Origin: Aurantiochytrium sp. KH105
Taxonomy: Eukaryota; Sar; Bigyra; Thraustochytrida; Thraustochytriidae
Assembly (NCBI GenBank): GCA_003116975.1
Contig: BGKB01000270.1
Span: 1 to 62,907, forward strand
Reading direction: 5' to 3'
Length of the DNA stretch: 62,907 bases
Notes under the pieces: model-generated
What the model was told of the DNA's origin: nothing
Databases searched by the model: none
What the model saw: only the letters and a program-made list of their open reading frames with translations
Position numbers and translations under genes: made by a program
Shown here: positions 1 to 10,233 of the stretch, in pieces
How positions within the stretch are numbered: position 1 is the first letter of the stretch
How the letters are laid out: the number at the start of each line of letters is the position of its first letter

Positions 1-2
1 TC

Positions 3-98
3 CGCGAAGTGGAAAGTATTGCGGGCTCCATCTACTTCCGGTCGCGACCACGCAAGCTTACGGAAAGCAACCAAGAAAATTTGAATTCGATTGTATGA
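3..98 (+). CDS. 3' end of a dynamin-like GTPase gene (partial)
   Basis: The reading frame enters from the left edge and ends at a TGA (96-98). The encoded stretch contains SIYFR followed by a basic, Gln/Asn-rich tail. The same SIYFRPPS-type motif ends the two downstream dynamin-like copies (around 3555 and 7430). This is therefore the last ~31 codons of a third, upstream member of the tandem array. Only the tail is present, so its integrity cannot be judged. Confidence 0.7.
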   Translation, partial: REVESIAGSIYFRSRPRKLTESNQENLNSIV

Positions 99-1100
99 TA
101 TTGAACAATCCTATAGGCCTACCCTTTTTTATTTTATTTTTAATTTCGCGTGGGTGATTGGAAGAAGCCGAAACGCAGCAGGCCATGAGGCGACATCTTC
201 ATGATCCCACAGCCGCTGCTCAAACAAAACCCGCAGCTAAAGAAATTATCATTAGCCCACTGTGCAGCAACCCAGCGAACGGAAGGAACACCCGCCGCAC
301 GGCCCACATCCCTCCGCAGTATGGGCGAGGGTCGCCAGCGATCTAGGCGCGGCCCGCAGAGCGACAGACGCAGCGCATACGCTGCAGCGCACACGCCATA
401 GCGCCCACGACCGACGGACGCAGAGGCCCGGCCGCGAAGACCGTCGCGTGGAGGCGCTGCCCGGAGCTGACTGGCTGCTCCGCGTGCTCGCGGCCTGCTC
501 CGCGCCGTTCGACGCGAAGGATTGGCAAAAGAGAAGCAACTTGCCAGGCTTGTCATCCTCATCAAGTGAGCTGTCACGGCTGCGGCTCGATCGAGCAGCC
601 ACTGACAGCTGCAGAGAGCCAGTCGTGTGGCGTTGGCTTGACAGTCACCAGCCGCAGCCGCGGCTGCTGCAACACTTAATCAATCGCTGGCCATGCTTGA
701 TCGTTCGAAGCATCTTGCCTAGGATCGGTGACACATAACAGAGGTCGAAGACTCGAATTCGGCGAGAGATGGCCGCTCGATTGTCGCTGGAGGTATAGCA
801 CGAAGACCAGAATTGTGACACCAGCTTTTCGTGATACAGTACAGCACAGCACAGCACAGCACAGCACAGCACAGCACAGCACAGCACAGCCGCGGGGGTA
901 ACACTACCGGCTGCTCGACTGTCAAGCAGATAAATTCGACAGAAGCCTGGAGACGAAAGTGGAGCTTTCTTTCGACGTGGCTTGCCGCTTGCTCAACGTG
1001 CTTCACCTCCTTCGAGAAGAGCAGCCTTCAGGCACAGGAGCAAAGTAAAGCAGACTCGGATTGTGGAACAAACCAGAAAGATCCGAGGCATTGGAGGACA
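99..1100 (+). promoter_or_regulatory. Upstream region of dynamin-like copy 1
   Basis: About 1 kb without a convincing gene. The first 30 bases after 157 are a scrap of ABCF coding sequence (see the relic at 3704). The remainder is nearly the same as 4106-5001 ahead of copy 2. It holds a GC-rich stretch (300-560) and an ACAGC repeat (841-890). Conservation between the two copies reflects recent duplication and does not by itself show regulatory function. Confidence 0.5.
841..890 (+). repeat. ACAGC pentanucleotide microsatellite, 10 units
   Basis: Ten perfect ACAGC units lie 210 bases before the copy 1 ATG. The equivalent site before copy 2 (4767-4791) has five units, so the repeat has changed length since the duplication. 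An open frame runs through the repeat from a GTG at 831, but copy 2 has no equivalent methionine codon and the natural start is the ATG at 1101. Confidence 0.95.
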
Positions 1101-3703
1101 ATGGCACTTCGCCAGACGGACGTGATGAGCGAAGGAACTGACTTGCGCGTTACTGTGCTGGGGTCGATCAACGCTGGCAAGTCAACGCTATTGAATGCGC
1201 TCATTGGAGCAGAGTTGCTGCCAAGTGCGGCAACGATCGAGACAGCTTGCATTGCAGAGGTGCGTCACGACGCGCGCTTGGAGCCCGGAACATTCAAGTG
1301 CTCCGCAGTGGTCGAAGAAGGCGGAGAACCGACAGAAGTCATCTTCGGCGAACACGAGGATGAGCGTCGTGATTCCCATGTAAAAGTCTTGCAATGGATT
1401 CGGGACAATAACAAGGTCGAAGGCATGCCTCGTCTCACCATTCGCACCAATCTGACGACCGCAGAGCATTACACCTCACTCGGACTCGGGGGCATCAGTT
1501 TTTTTGATGTCCCTGGCACAAACGAAACCAATGGGTATGAGGATCGAGTAAGAGAGGTTGGCAAAGTTCTCGAACGCGCTCACTTTGTCTGCATCGTCGT
1601 GTCCAAGGACGACATCGGCGCCACCAACATGGAGGAACTCGGTGCGCTCGTTCGAAAATACACGAAGCCGTCGTGCCAGGTAGGGCTTTTCATCAACAAA
1701 ATGGATGATGTCGATCTGAAGGAACGCGACAGGATCCAAACATGCGCAGAGACGGTGATTTACAATGAGGAGAGACGCAAGGCGCTCTTTGGACGTCCCA
1801 TCAGCTTTTACTATACAATGGGTAAGGCCGCTTTGCATAGCGCCTGTAGAGGATGCGATCTTGAGGATTGCGATCTCATCGGGACGCATATGGCGATTAT
1901 GCGCCATCTGCTCAAGGCTGAAAAGAAGAAGCAAAAGAAGCTGAACGCTCAAGCAGAAAATCTTTTTGACGAAATTGAAAATCAACAAGGTATCGTGGGC
2001 CCATTTGTTGCCCGGAATAACGATGTCAGCGATGTGGAACAGCGAGCCAGAGACATGCATGATCAAATCGCTCTCGAGACAAGGAAGCTTTCCGGCATTG
2101 ACGCGATTTGGGAAAAGCTCGTTCTCGACATGCTCAAATCTCGAATCCAAATGGTTCAAGACTCGCTCGATATGAGCTCGAGAAGTGTACTGGTGCACTC
2201 GGACTTTGCTGACCTCAAGAAGCTTGCAAAATATGCGCCCGAGGCTGTCGAAGTCCTTGCCAGGCTCCTTTTGCTGCAAAGGTCTTATAAGGAACTGGAG
2301 GTCTCTCTCGAGCTGGCTATTGCAAAGTACGAGAGCGACGTGAATAGGCATCGTGCGGAAATGGACGACTTCATCAAAAAGAGAGTGCCTGACCTTGTCA
2401 TCTCTGTCCTCGAGAACAGCATCTGGAGTGCTGCTTCGTCCGCATCTGTCAAGAGCATTATAGCTTGTGGAACCCTGAAGACAAGATGGGCTATCCAGGA
2501 AAAGCGCGCAAGCGGTCTGTACGATCAAGTGGACCGCGGAAGTCGTGAGGAACTCCAGGTTTATCTCGCGAACTTTATTCGCGACGCCAAGACGCTGCAA
2601 GCGCATGTGCCAGATCCACGGCATGAAGCGAATGTGAGCAAGTCGATCAGCGTAGCCGTCTGTTCGAAGTCACGTAGCTTTGTTCAGCTCTCGAATCGGT
2701 TTGCGGAAAGTGATTGGACAGAAGACGAAGCACACATGGCCAGAGCTTATCAACCGACCTCCATTTCTACTTTACCCAAATCTCTAGGAGATGCGCCCGT
2801 ATGGTTTCCAGATCTGACTGAGCACTTTAAGAGTGCTTTCCAGATCTGACTGAGCACTTTAAGAGTGCTGCAACCGCTCTTGATCCAAATGGCCCAAAGT
2901 TTACGGAAGAACTTTTGGAGCTCGCCGGTAGGGCTACTCAAGCTGGCCTCAAGGCGTCGCCCGGGCTTCGAACCTTTGTGCTGTCGGTGTACCCGGTCAT
3001 TACAGAAGCCGCCGCGTGGTATGCGACCGTGATGCAGGCTCTTGACACGGTCAAATGGGATGTAAGAAGTTTGGGCTTTGCGCGCAAAGAATTTAGCGAT
3101 TGGTGGATTGATCGCCGCGATTCTTGGTTCAATGATCGGAAAACGTCTTCTTCTGGCGGCTTTGTTGACCTCATTGATGGCGTGGGGAAGTATAAGAAGA
3201 AATATCGTGACCGGGAGGTCATAAAAGGCATCGTGAAGGGCGCGATGGTCGGTGTCGGGGCGGGACTTTTGGCCGCGATGGGGGGCGCTTATGTGTGTGG
3301 CGCTCTTACGACCCTAGAATTCGCTGTAGGAGGGTCATTTCTATATAGCAGTGAAGTCTTTGGGGCGCTGAAAGGAGAAAAACGAAGCAAAGAGCGGGTG
3401 GACCGCCGCAAAATTGCATTTGAGGAGTGTGTCGAAAAGTTCGAACCGTTGGTAGACATCCATTTAGCGTCACTCGAAATTCTGCACGCTGGGAAAATCA
3501 CAGCGGAAGATATCCAAAATTTCGTGGACAATGTGAAATGCAATGCACCCTCTATCTACTTCCGGCCACCATCGCAGGTGAAAGCGGTATCAGAGAAGAA
3601 TAAAATTCGATTTTATGATTATGAACAGTTGATTGATCACTTCAGAAGGGATTTGTTAATGTCTCGCTATCAACTCGATCAGTCTCGATGGACTCGCGTG
3701 TGA
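1101..3703 (+). pseudogene. Dynamin-like GTPase, copy 1, disrupted by a 32-bp tandem duplication
   Basis: The first frame (1101-2849) has a dynamin-type GTPase domain: P-loop GSINAGKST, a G3 motif DVPG and NKMD as G4, then helical sequence. At 2806-2837 a 32-base segment is repeated exactly at 2838-2869. Because 32 is not a multiple of three, the frame runs into a stop at 2847-2849, and the rest of the protein continues in another frame to 3703. Copy 2 has a single version of this segment (about 6707-6742). Copy 1 would make a protein with an intact G domain but without its C-terminal third, which holds a hydrophobic, membrane-associating stretch. It may be a pseudogene, a truncated functional form or an assembly artefact. 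Confidence 0.8.
2806..2869 (+). repeat. Exact 32-bp direct duplication that breaks dynamin-like copy 1
   Basis: Two perfect, adjacent copies of a 32-base sequence beginning TTCCAGATCTGACTG (2806-2837 and 2838-2869). No base differs between the copies, so the event is very recent or is an assembly error. Confidence 0.95.
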
Positions 3704-4105
3704 AGGCTGTGAGAGAAACAAGGTTGTTGCCGCCGTTTGGGAGTCGTACGGTGCCATGATTCAAGGATGAGGACGAAGCAGCAGCGGCGGCGAGCTAGTG
3801 CTGCCATGGAAATGATGGTGTTCCAGGAAGACAGGGATGGTGAGGTCCTCGTCGCCAAGCTCGAGCTCTCACAGTAAGTGCACATCGACAGCGACGTTGG
3901 CAGGAACGGCAACTGTGGAAATCCAAACATCAATACGGTGGTAGATCGCAGCAGCGAGGAGAGTCTGGAACGATGTCCCACGAGGAGTTTGGAGCGCATG
4001 AAGTAATTTAAAAGTGCACCTAAAAATGATAGCAAGGAGGAGGGGTCTCGGTTCGCCTGTTAAAAAGAAGCCGAGACGCAGCAGGCCATGAATACGCGGC
4101 GCGAT
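3704..4105 (+). pseudogene. Decayed fragment of the ABCF gene between dynamin copies
   Basis: This stretch aligns with 8121-8545 of the downstream ABCF gene. Shared blocks include GTCGTACGG.GCC, GA.GACGAAGC.GC.GCG, GTGTTCCAGGA, CCAA.(A)CATCAATACGGT versus CCAATACGGT, GGAGCGCATG and GAAGCCGA.A.GCAG. It is riddled with substitutions, indels and in-frame stops and cannot be translated through. Its position directly after dynamin copy 1 mirrors that of the true ABCF gene after copy 2. The tandem duplication therefore once included the 5' part of ABCF, with a breakpoint inside its coding sequence near 8545. A much shorter scrap of the same relic is at about 157-190. Confidence 0.85.
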
Positions 4106-5001
4106 CTTGATAACCCCACAGCCGCTGCTCAAACAACACCCGCAGCTAAGTAAAGAATTATCATTGGCTCAGTGTCCCTCTGTGCAGCAACCCAGCGAAC
4201 GGAATGAACACCCCGCATCCCTCCGCAGTATGGGCGAGGGTCGCCAGCGATCTAGGCGCGGCCCGCAGAGCGACAGACGCAGCGCATACGCTGCAGCGCA
4301 CACGCCATAGCGCCTACGGCCGACGGACGCAGAGGCCCGGCCGCGAAGACCGTCGCGCGGAGGCGCTGCCCGGAGCTGGCTGGCTGGTCCGCGTGCTCGC
4401 GGCCTGCTCTGCGCCGTTCGACGCGAAGGATTGGCAAAAGAGAAGGAAACAATTCAGCCAGGCTTGTCATCCTCGTCAAGTGAGCTGTCACGGCTGCGGC
4501 TCGATCGAGCAGCCTGGCAGCTGCAGAGAGCCAGCCAGTCGTGCGGCGTCGGCTTGACAGCCACCAGCCGCAGCCGCGGCTGCTGCAACACTTAATCAAT
4601 CGCTGGCCATGCTTGATCGTTCGAAGCATCTTGCCTAGGATCGGTGACACATAACAGAGGTCGAAGACTCGAATTCGGCGAGAGATGGTCGCTCGACTGT
4701 CGCTGGATGTATAGCACGAAGACCAGAATCGCGACACCAGCAGCAGCCAGCTTTTCGTGATACAGTACAGCACAGCACAGCACAGCACAGCCGCGGGGGT
4801 AACACTACCGGCTGCTCGACTGTCAAGCAGATAAATTCGACAGAAGCCTGGAGACGAAAGTGGAGCTTTCTTTCGACGTGGCTTGCCGCTTGCTCAACGT
4901 GCTTCACCTCCTTCGAGAAGAGCAGCCTTCAGGCACAGGAGCAAAGTAAAGCAGAATCGGATTGTGGAGCAAACCAGAAAGATCCGAGGCATTGGAGGAC
5001 A
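4106..5001 (+). promoter_or_regulatory. Upstream region of dynamin-like copy 2
   Basis: Near-duplicate of 190-1100. It contains the shorter ACAGC repeat (4767-4791) and ends in a context AGGACAATGG around the start codon that is identical in the two copies. No separate gene is evident. Confidence 0.5.
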
Positions 5002-7497
5002 ATGGCACTTCGCCAGATGGACGTGATGAGCGAAGGAACTGACTTGCGCGTTACCGTGCTGGGGTCGATCAACGCTGGCAAGTCAACGCTATTGAATGCG
5101 CTCATTGGAGCAGAGTTGCTGCCAAGTGCGGCAACGATCGAGACAGCTTGCATTGCAGAGGTGCGTCACGACGCGCGCTTGGAGCCCGGAACATTCAAGT
5201 GCTCCGCAGTGGTCCAAGAAGGCGATGAACCGACAGAAGTCATCTTTGGCGAGCACGAGGATGAGCGTCGTGATTCCCATGCAAAAGTCTTGCAATGGAT
5301 TCGGGACAATAACAAGGTCGAAGGCATGCCTCGTCTCACCATTGGCACCAATCTGACGACCGCAGAGCATTACACCTCACTTGGACTCGGAGGCATTAGT
5401 TTTTTTGATACCCCTGGCTCTCGTGAAATCAATGGGTATGAGGATCGAGTGAGAGAGATTGGCAAAGTTCTCGCACGCGCTCACTTTGTCTGCATCGTCG
5501 TGTCCAAGGACGACATCGGCGCTACCAACATGGAGGAACTTGGTGCGCTCGTTCGAAAATACACGAAGCCGTCATGCCAGGTAGGACTCTTCATCAACAA
5601 AATGGATGATGTCGATCTGGAGGAACGCGACAGGATCCAAACATGCGCAGAGACAGTGACGTACAATGAGGATAAATGCAAGGCGCTCTTTGGACGTCCC
5701 ATCAGCTTTTACTATACAATGGGTAAGGCCGCTTTGCATAGCGCCTGTAGAGGATGCAACCTCGACAAATGCAAGCTTATGGGGACGCATATGGCGATTG
5801 TACGCCATCTGCCCAAGGCTGAAAAGAAGACGCAAAAGAAGCTGAACGCTCAAGCATATGGTCTTATCGACAAAATTGAAGATCAACAAGGTATCGTGGG
5901 CCCATTTGTTGCACCAAATAACGATGTCAGCGATGTGGAACAGCGAGCCAGAGACATGCATGATCAAATCGCTCTCGAGACAAGGAAGCTTTCCGGCATT
6001 GACACGATTTGGGAAAAGCTCGTTCTCTACATGCTCAAATCTCGAATCCAAATGGTTCAGGACTCACTCGATATGAGATCGAGAAGTGTACTGGTGCACT
6101 CGGACTTTGCGGACCTCAGGGAGCTCGCCAAATATGCACCGGAGCAAGTCGAAGTCCTTGCCAGGCTTCTTTTGCTGCAAAGGTCTTATAAGGAACTGGA
6201 GGTCTCTCTCGAGCTGGCCATTGCAAAGTACGAGAGCGATGTGAATAGGTATCGTGCGGAAATGGACGACTTCATCAAAAAGAGAGCGCCTGACCTTGTC
6301 ACCTCTGTCCTCGGAAAGAACAGCTGGAGTACTGCTTCGACCGCATCTGTCAAAAGCATCATAGCTTGTGGAACCCTGAAGACCAGATGGGCTATCCAGG
6401 AAAAGCGCGCATATGGTCTGTACGAGCAAGTGGACCGCGGAAGTCGTGAGGAACTCCAGGTTTATCTCGCGAAATTTATTCGCGACACCACGACACTGCA
6501 ATCGCATGTGCGAGATTCACAGCATGAAGCGAATGTGAACGAGTCGATCAGAGTTGCCGTCTGTTCAGAGCCACGTAGCTTTGTTCAGCTCTCGAAACGG
6601 TTTGCGAAAAATGCTTGGACGGAAGACGAAGCACACGTGGCCAGAGATTATCAACCGACCTCCATTTCCACTTTACCCAAATCTCTAGGAGATGCGCCTG
6701 TGTGGTTTCCAGATTTGACTGAGCACTTATTTAAAAGTGCTGCAACCGATTCTGATTCAAATGGGACAAAGTTTACGGAAGAACTTTTTGAGCTCGCCGG
6801 TAGCGCTACTCAAGCTGGCCTTAAGGAGTCGCATGATCTTCGAACCTTTGTGCTGTCGGTGTACCCGGTCATTACAGAAGCCGCCGCGTGGTATGCGACC
6901 GTGATGCAGGCTCTTGACACAGTCAAATGGGATGTAGAAGATTTGGACTTTGCGCGCAAAGAATTCAGCGATTGGTGGATTGATCGTCGTGATTTCTGGT
7001 TCAAGGATTGGAAGACGTCATCTTATGACGGCAAATGTGACCCCATTGATGGCGTGGAGAAGTGTGAGAAAAAACATCGCGACTGGGAGGTTTTAAAAGA
7101 CAATGTGAAGGGCGCGGTGATCGGTGTCGGGGCGGAACTTTTGGTCCTTGGAGGGACATTTTTCATTCAGTCCGCGCTCGGGAACGCTGGAGTCACTGCG
7201 GCGCAACCATTATTAAAGAGACTCTCGAATGGACTGAAAGAAACTTGGCCTTCTAGAGGCGACGAGTGCGCAGACAGGTACAAAACTGCATTCGAGGAGT
7301 GCAAGAAGAAATTTGCATCATTGGTGAACATCTTCCTCGCGTCACGCAAACTTCTGACGGCTGACAGAGAGGAAGTCACAGCCAAAGGTGTCGAGAATTA
7401 TCTCAGCAGAGTGCGAAGTAATGCACGCTCCATTTACTTCCGACCACCATCCGAGGTGAAAGCAGCATCCAGCAGGCAAAAAATTATGTTTCTATGA
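5002..7497 (+). CDS. Dynamin-like GTPase, copy 2 (intact)
   Basis: An 831-residue protein. The G domain has the P-loop GSINAGKST (residues 21-29), DTPG (136-139) and NKMD (199-202), the G1/G3/G4 set of the dynamin superfamily. A long helical region follows (about 290-700), then a short hydrophobic segment near 712-740 that could insert into a membrane, and a charged tail with the SIYFRPPS motif also found in copy 1 and in the leftmost fragment. Dynamin-family proteins hydrolyse GTP to tubulate, divide or fuse membranes. The layout (GTPase, helical stalk, hydrophobic C-terminal segment) recalls bacterial-type dynamin-like proteins, mitofusins and immunity GTPases. The exact target membrane cannot be read from sequence. 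The ATG chosen is shared with copy 1. Copies differ by scattered substitutions, including non-synonymous changes around G3. Confidence 0.85.
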   Translation: MALRQMDVMSEGTDLRVTVLGSINAGKSTLLNALIGAELLPSAATIETACIAEVRHDARLEPGTFKCSAVVQEGDEPTEVIFGEHEDERRDSHAKVLQWIRDNNKVEGMPRLTIGTNLTTAEHYTSLGLGGISFFDTPGSREINGYEDRVREIGKVLARAHFVCIVVSKDDIGATNMEELGALVRKYTKPSCQVGLFINKMDDVDLEERDRIQTCAETVTYNEDKCKALFGRPISFYYTMGKAALHSACRGCNLDKCKLMGTHMAIVRHLPKAEKKTQKKLNAQAYGLIDKIEDQQGIVGPFVAPNNDVSDVEQRARDMHDQIALETRKLSGIDTIWEKLVLYMLKSRIQMVQDSLDMRSRSVLVHSDFADLRELAKYAPEQVEVLARLLLLQRSYKELEVSLELAIAKYESDVNRYRAEMDDFIKKRAPDLVTSVLGKNSWSTASTASVKSIIACGTLKTRWAIQEKRAYGLYEQVDRGSREELQVYLAKFIRDTTTLQSHVRDSQHEANVNESIRVAVCSEPRSFVQLSKRFAKNAWTEDEAHVARDYQPTSISTLPKSLGDAPVWFPDLTEHLFKSAATDSDSNGTKFTEELFELAGSATQAGLKESHDLRTFVLSVYPVITEAAAWYATVMQALDTVKWDVEDLDFARKEFSDWWIDRRDFWFKDWKTSSYDGKCDPIDGVEKCEKKHRDWEVLKDNVKGAVIGVGAELLVLGGTFFIQSALGNAGVTAAQPLLKRLSNGLKETWPSRGDECADRYKTAFEECKKKFASLVNIFLASRKLLTADREEVTAKGVENYLSRVRSNARSIYFRPPSEVKAASSRQKIMFL

Positions 7498-7525
7498 TCA
7501 TCGAACTCTGCGGTGGTTAATAGTC

Positions 7526-7526
<1 letters not shown>

Positions 7527-7560
<34 letters not shown>
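7527..7560 (+). repeat. TC dinucleotide microsatellite (17 units)
   Basis: A run of TC repeats lies 30 bases after the stop codon of dynamin-like copy 2, probably within its 3' untranslated region or the spacer to ABCF. Confidence 0.95.
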
Positions 7561-7563
<3 letters not shown>

Positions 7564-7843
7564 GCTTGCCTCGTCTTGAAGGAGTTGCTTGTGAACGCTA
7601 AGAGAAAGGAGACCCGAAGACATAACGAGATGGTTTCAATAATTATGTAGAGAGCTTTGTTTTGAGCTGGCCCTTGATGCGTCTTTGCTTGACTTTGAAA
7701 AAGCTATGCATCCGCATGGCAAACATCATCCCTTTCAGCCATGAATCATGCTTCGTCGATGCGTCGCTCCAAGTCGGGTGCCTTTGTAGCAGGCCTACGG
7801 GATCGTTCACGCCTCGTTCCATTATGGTTTTCGACGAGCAAGA

Positions 7844-7887
<44 letters not shown>
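7844..7887 (+). repeat. AAGC tetranucleotide microsatellite (11 units)
   Basis: Eleven AAGC units lie about 100 bases upstream of the ABCF start codon. The ABCF frame is open through the repeat from an ATG at 7741, but a poly-(Lys/Ala/Ser/Gln) leader is not expected in this family. The repeat is more likely 5' untranslated sequence. Confidence 0.9.
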
Positions 7888-7989
7888 CCTTGCTTGGTAT
7901 TCTTCGACGTATTCTTTCAGTCATTCGTTTATACAGAGCGGGATTGGCCGGCAACGACGCGAGGCAGCCCGGCGCGAGAGCAGGCGAGG

Positions 7990-10233
7990 ATGGCGTCGTT
8001 CACAATCGATGCGGCGCGCGTGGGCGAGCTGCTGGCGCGCGAGCTGGACGGCAAGCTGGACGAGGATATTGTAGAGTACCTGAGCGGGATGGTGGCAGAA
8101 TGCGAAGAGCCTGGCGAGGATGGCAGCGGGCTGGAGGAGCTGCTGGCGCCGTTCCTGGAGTCGTACGGCGCCGCGGAGGACGAGGACGAAGCGGCGGCGT
8201 TGGCCAAGCGGCTGAGCGGCCTGATGCTCGAAGAAAAGATTGTGGCGTTCCAGGAGGAAAAGGACGGTGGTGCCATCGCTGCCAAGCTCAAACTCCCCGT
8301 GCAAATGAATGGCGACGCCAGCGGCGGGAATGGCGGCGGCGAGGATGACGACACATGGGGGCTCAAGACGGTGACGAACAAGCCAAATACCAATACGGTC
8401 GTGGACAGCATCAGCGATGCCTTGAACAGCAAAAAGAGTCTGGAGCGCATGCAAAAGCGCGCCGAAAAGGACCGCAAAAAGGAGGAGGCTCGGATCGCGC
8501 GCGAGGAAGCCGAAATGCAGCGGTCCATGGAGGCCGAGTACGACATGCCAGCGAGCCAGGGCAAGATGACCGTGAACCTGCGGAACAAATCCGAGGACGT
8601 GCTCATTGAGAATGTGAACATTTCTGTGGGCGGCGGCAAGTCGCTCCTGGAGGACGCAACGCTGCAAATTGTAAGCGGACGGCGCTACGGCCTGATCGGC
8701 CGCAATGGTGTTGGTAAATCGACGCTCTTGCGACACATTTCCAAGCGTCAGCTCGAGGGATTTCCCTCGTACCTCCGCGTTGTCCATGTGGAGCAGGAGG
8801 CTGTGGCAAACGCGACGCCTGTGATTGAGGTTCTTCTCATGGCGGATGAGGAGCGACAGGCGCTGCTTACCAAGGAGAAGGAGCTCATGGCCAAGTTGGA
8901 GAGCGATTCGCTATCGACCGAGGAGGCCACCGAGGTAAATGGTCGATTGCGCAAGGTGTACGACGAGCTCGCGGCCATTGGGGCGGATTCCGCGGAAGCA
9001 GAGGCTCGATCCATCCTTGGAGGCCTTGGTTTTTCGGAAAAGATGCAAGAGGCGCCGACAAACTCTCTTTCTGGTGGCTGGCGCATGCGTGTGGCGTTGG
9101 CGACGGCGCTGTTTTTGAACCCGGACATTCTGCTGCTCGATGAGCCGACGAACCACTTGGATATTCTCAGTGTGATTTGGCTCGAGGAGTATCTCAGCAC
9201 CTACCCGAAGACGCTGATCCTGGTATCGCACGATCGCAAGTTCACCAACAATGTCATTACAGATGTCATCCATCTCGAACACCAAAAGCTCAACTATTAC
9301 AAGGGCGACATCGATATCTACGAGCAGACGCGTGAGAACCAGCGGCTGCAACAGCAGCGCGAGTATGAGAGCCAGCAGGCGAAGCGCGCACATATGCAAA
9401 AGTTTGTGGACAAGTTCAGGTACAATGCCAAGCGTGCTTCGCTTGCGCAGTCGCGCATCAAGGCATTGAACAAGATGACCTTGGTGGCCGAGGTCTTGGA
9501 CGATCCCGAGTTTCAGTTTAGTTTTCCGGCGCCTCAGGGGGATCTGAACAAGGCTATTGAGGTCAAGGATGTGTCCTTTGGGTACCCGGGCAAGGTTGAT
9601 GAGGAGGGCAAGCAAGAGCTTCTCTTTGAGCACGTGGACTTTAGCGTTTTCACGAGCTCTCGCATTGTCATTTTGGGCGAGAACGGTTGCGGAAAGAGTA
9701 CGCTCATTAAGAACATGCTTGGCGAGCTTGATCCGGTGAGTGGCTATGTGGAGCGGAACCCCAAGGCACGCTTCGCCTTTTTCACCCAGCACCATGTCGA
9801 CCAGCTTGATACCAAGAAGTCGGCGCTTGACTACATGTTGAGCACGTTTCCGGGCACCAAACCCGACGAAATGCGCCCGCACTTGGCACAGTACGGTATC
9901 CCGGCTGACTTGGCGAACCAGCGCATCGGGACTATGTCGGGCGGTCAAAAGTCGCGCGTGGCCTTTGCCAAGATTACCTTTACGCGTCCGCATGTGATTG
10001 TTTGTGATGAGCCTTCGAATCATCTCGATTTGGAAACGGTCGCAGCCTTGTGCATGGCCATTAATACTTTTGAGGGCGGCATTGTTTTGGTGAGCCACGA
10101 TCAGTACTTGATCGAGATGGTGGCCGAGGAAATTTGGGTTGTCAAGGACCGCCGCCTCATCAACTTCAAGGGTAATCTCGACGATTACAAGCGCTGGGTC
10201 AAGGCGATGGCTGACGCAGCGCGTCAACAATAA
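7990..10233 (+). CDS. ABCF3: ABCF-family ATPase, ABCF3/GCN20 type
   Basis: A 747-residue soluble ABC protein with no membrane segments. After an N-terminal helical region comes the charged WGLKT...NTNTVVDSISDAL stretch characteristic of GCN20/ABCF3. Two ABC cassettes follow: Walker A GRNGVGKST, signature LSGGWRMRVALA, Walker B LLLDEPTNHLD; then Walker A GENGCGKST, signature MSGGQKSRVAFA, Walker B IVCDEPSNHLD. A charged linker joins them. ABCF3/Gcn20 proteins bind ribosomes and, in yeast, work with Gcn1 to activate the Gcn2 kinase on starvation. Length matches yeast Gcn20 (about 750). I take the ATG at 7990 (MASFTIDAARVGELL) because the upstream in-frame extension is a microsatellite leader. 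The 5' part of this gene was copied into the dynamin array as the relic at 3704-4105. Confidence 0.92.
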   Translation: MASFTIDAARVGELLARELDGKLDEDIVEYLSGMVAECEEPGEDGSGLEELLAPFLESYGAAEDEDEAAALAKRLSGLMLEEKIVAFQEEKDGGAIAAKLKLPVQMNGDASGGNGGGEDDDTWGLKTVTNKPNTNTVVDSISDALNSKKSLERMQKRAEKDRKKEEARIAREEAEMQRSMEAEYDMPASQGKMTVNLRNKSEDVLIENVNISVGGGKSLLEDATLQIVSGRRYGLIGRNGVGKSTLLRHISKRQLEGFPSYLRVVHVEQEAVANATPVIEVLLMADEERQALLTKEKELMAKLESDSLSTEEATEVNGRLRKVYDELAAIGADSAEAEARSILGGLGFSEKMQEAPTNSLSGGWRMRVALATALFLNPDILLLDEPTNHLDILSVIWLEEYLSTYPKTLILVSHDRKFTNNVITDVIHLEHQKLNYYKGDIDIYEQTRENQRLQQQREYESQQAKRAHMQKFVDKFRYNAKRASLAQSRIKALNKMTLVAEVLDDPEFQFSFPAPQGDLNKAIEVKDVSFGYPGKVDEEGKQELLFEHVDFSVFTSSRIVILGENGCGKSTLIKNMLGELDPVSGYVERNPKARFAFFTQHHVDQLDTKKSALDYMLSTFPGTKPDEMRPHLAQYGIPADLANQRIGTMSGGQKSRVAFAKITFTRPHVIVCDEPSNHLDLETVAALCMAINTFEGGIVLVSHDQYLIEMVAEEIWVVKDRRLINFKGNLDDYKRWVKAMADAARQQ

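Larger units (their letters stand above)
157..4062 (+). repeat. Tandem duplication unit 1 (about 3.9 kb)
   Basis: The segment from about 157 is repeated from about 4063. Both begin with the same AAGCCGA.ACGCAGCAGGCC sequence, followed by closely matching upstream regions and a dynamin-like gene whose ATG is at 1101 in unit 1 and 5002 in unit 2, an offset of 3901 bp. Sequence identity is high in both coding and non-coding parts, so the duplication is fairly recent. The partial gene at 3-98 shows the array extends to the left. Confidence 0.85.

Noticed and set aside
831..1100. Upstream extension of dynamin copy 1 through the ACAGC repeat
   Set aside because: It begins at GTG, translates a pentanucleotide repeat, and has no equivalent methionine start in copy 2. 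The shared ATG at 1101/5002 is better.
1476..2624. 382-codon antisense frame over dynamin copy 1
   Set aside because: Shadow of the GTPase gene. A matching antisense frame in copy 2 is broken into pieces, and the sequence has no domain.
7844..7887. Microsatellites as possible CRISPR-like arrays
   Set aside because: Perfect short-period repeats with no spacers; this is eukaryotic DNA.
8911..10230. 439-codon antisense frame over ABCF
   Set aside because: Codon-bias shadow of a strongly conserved gene; no domain.
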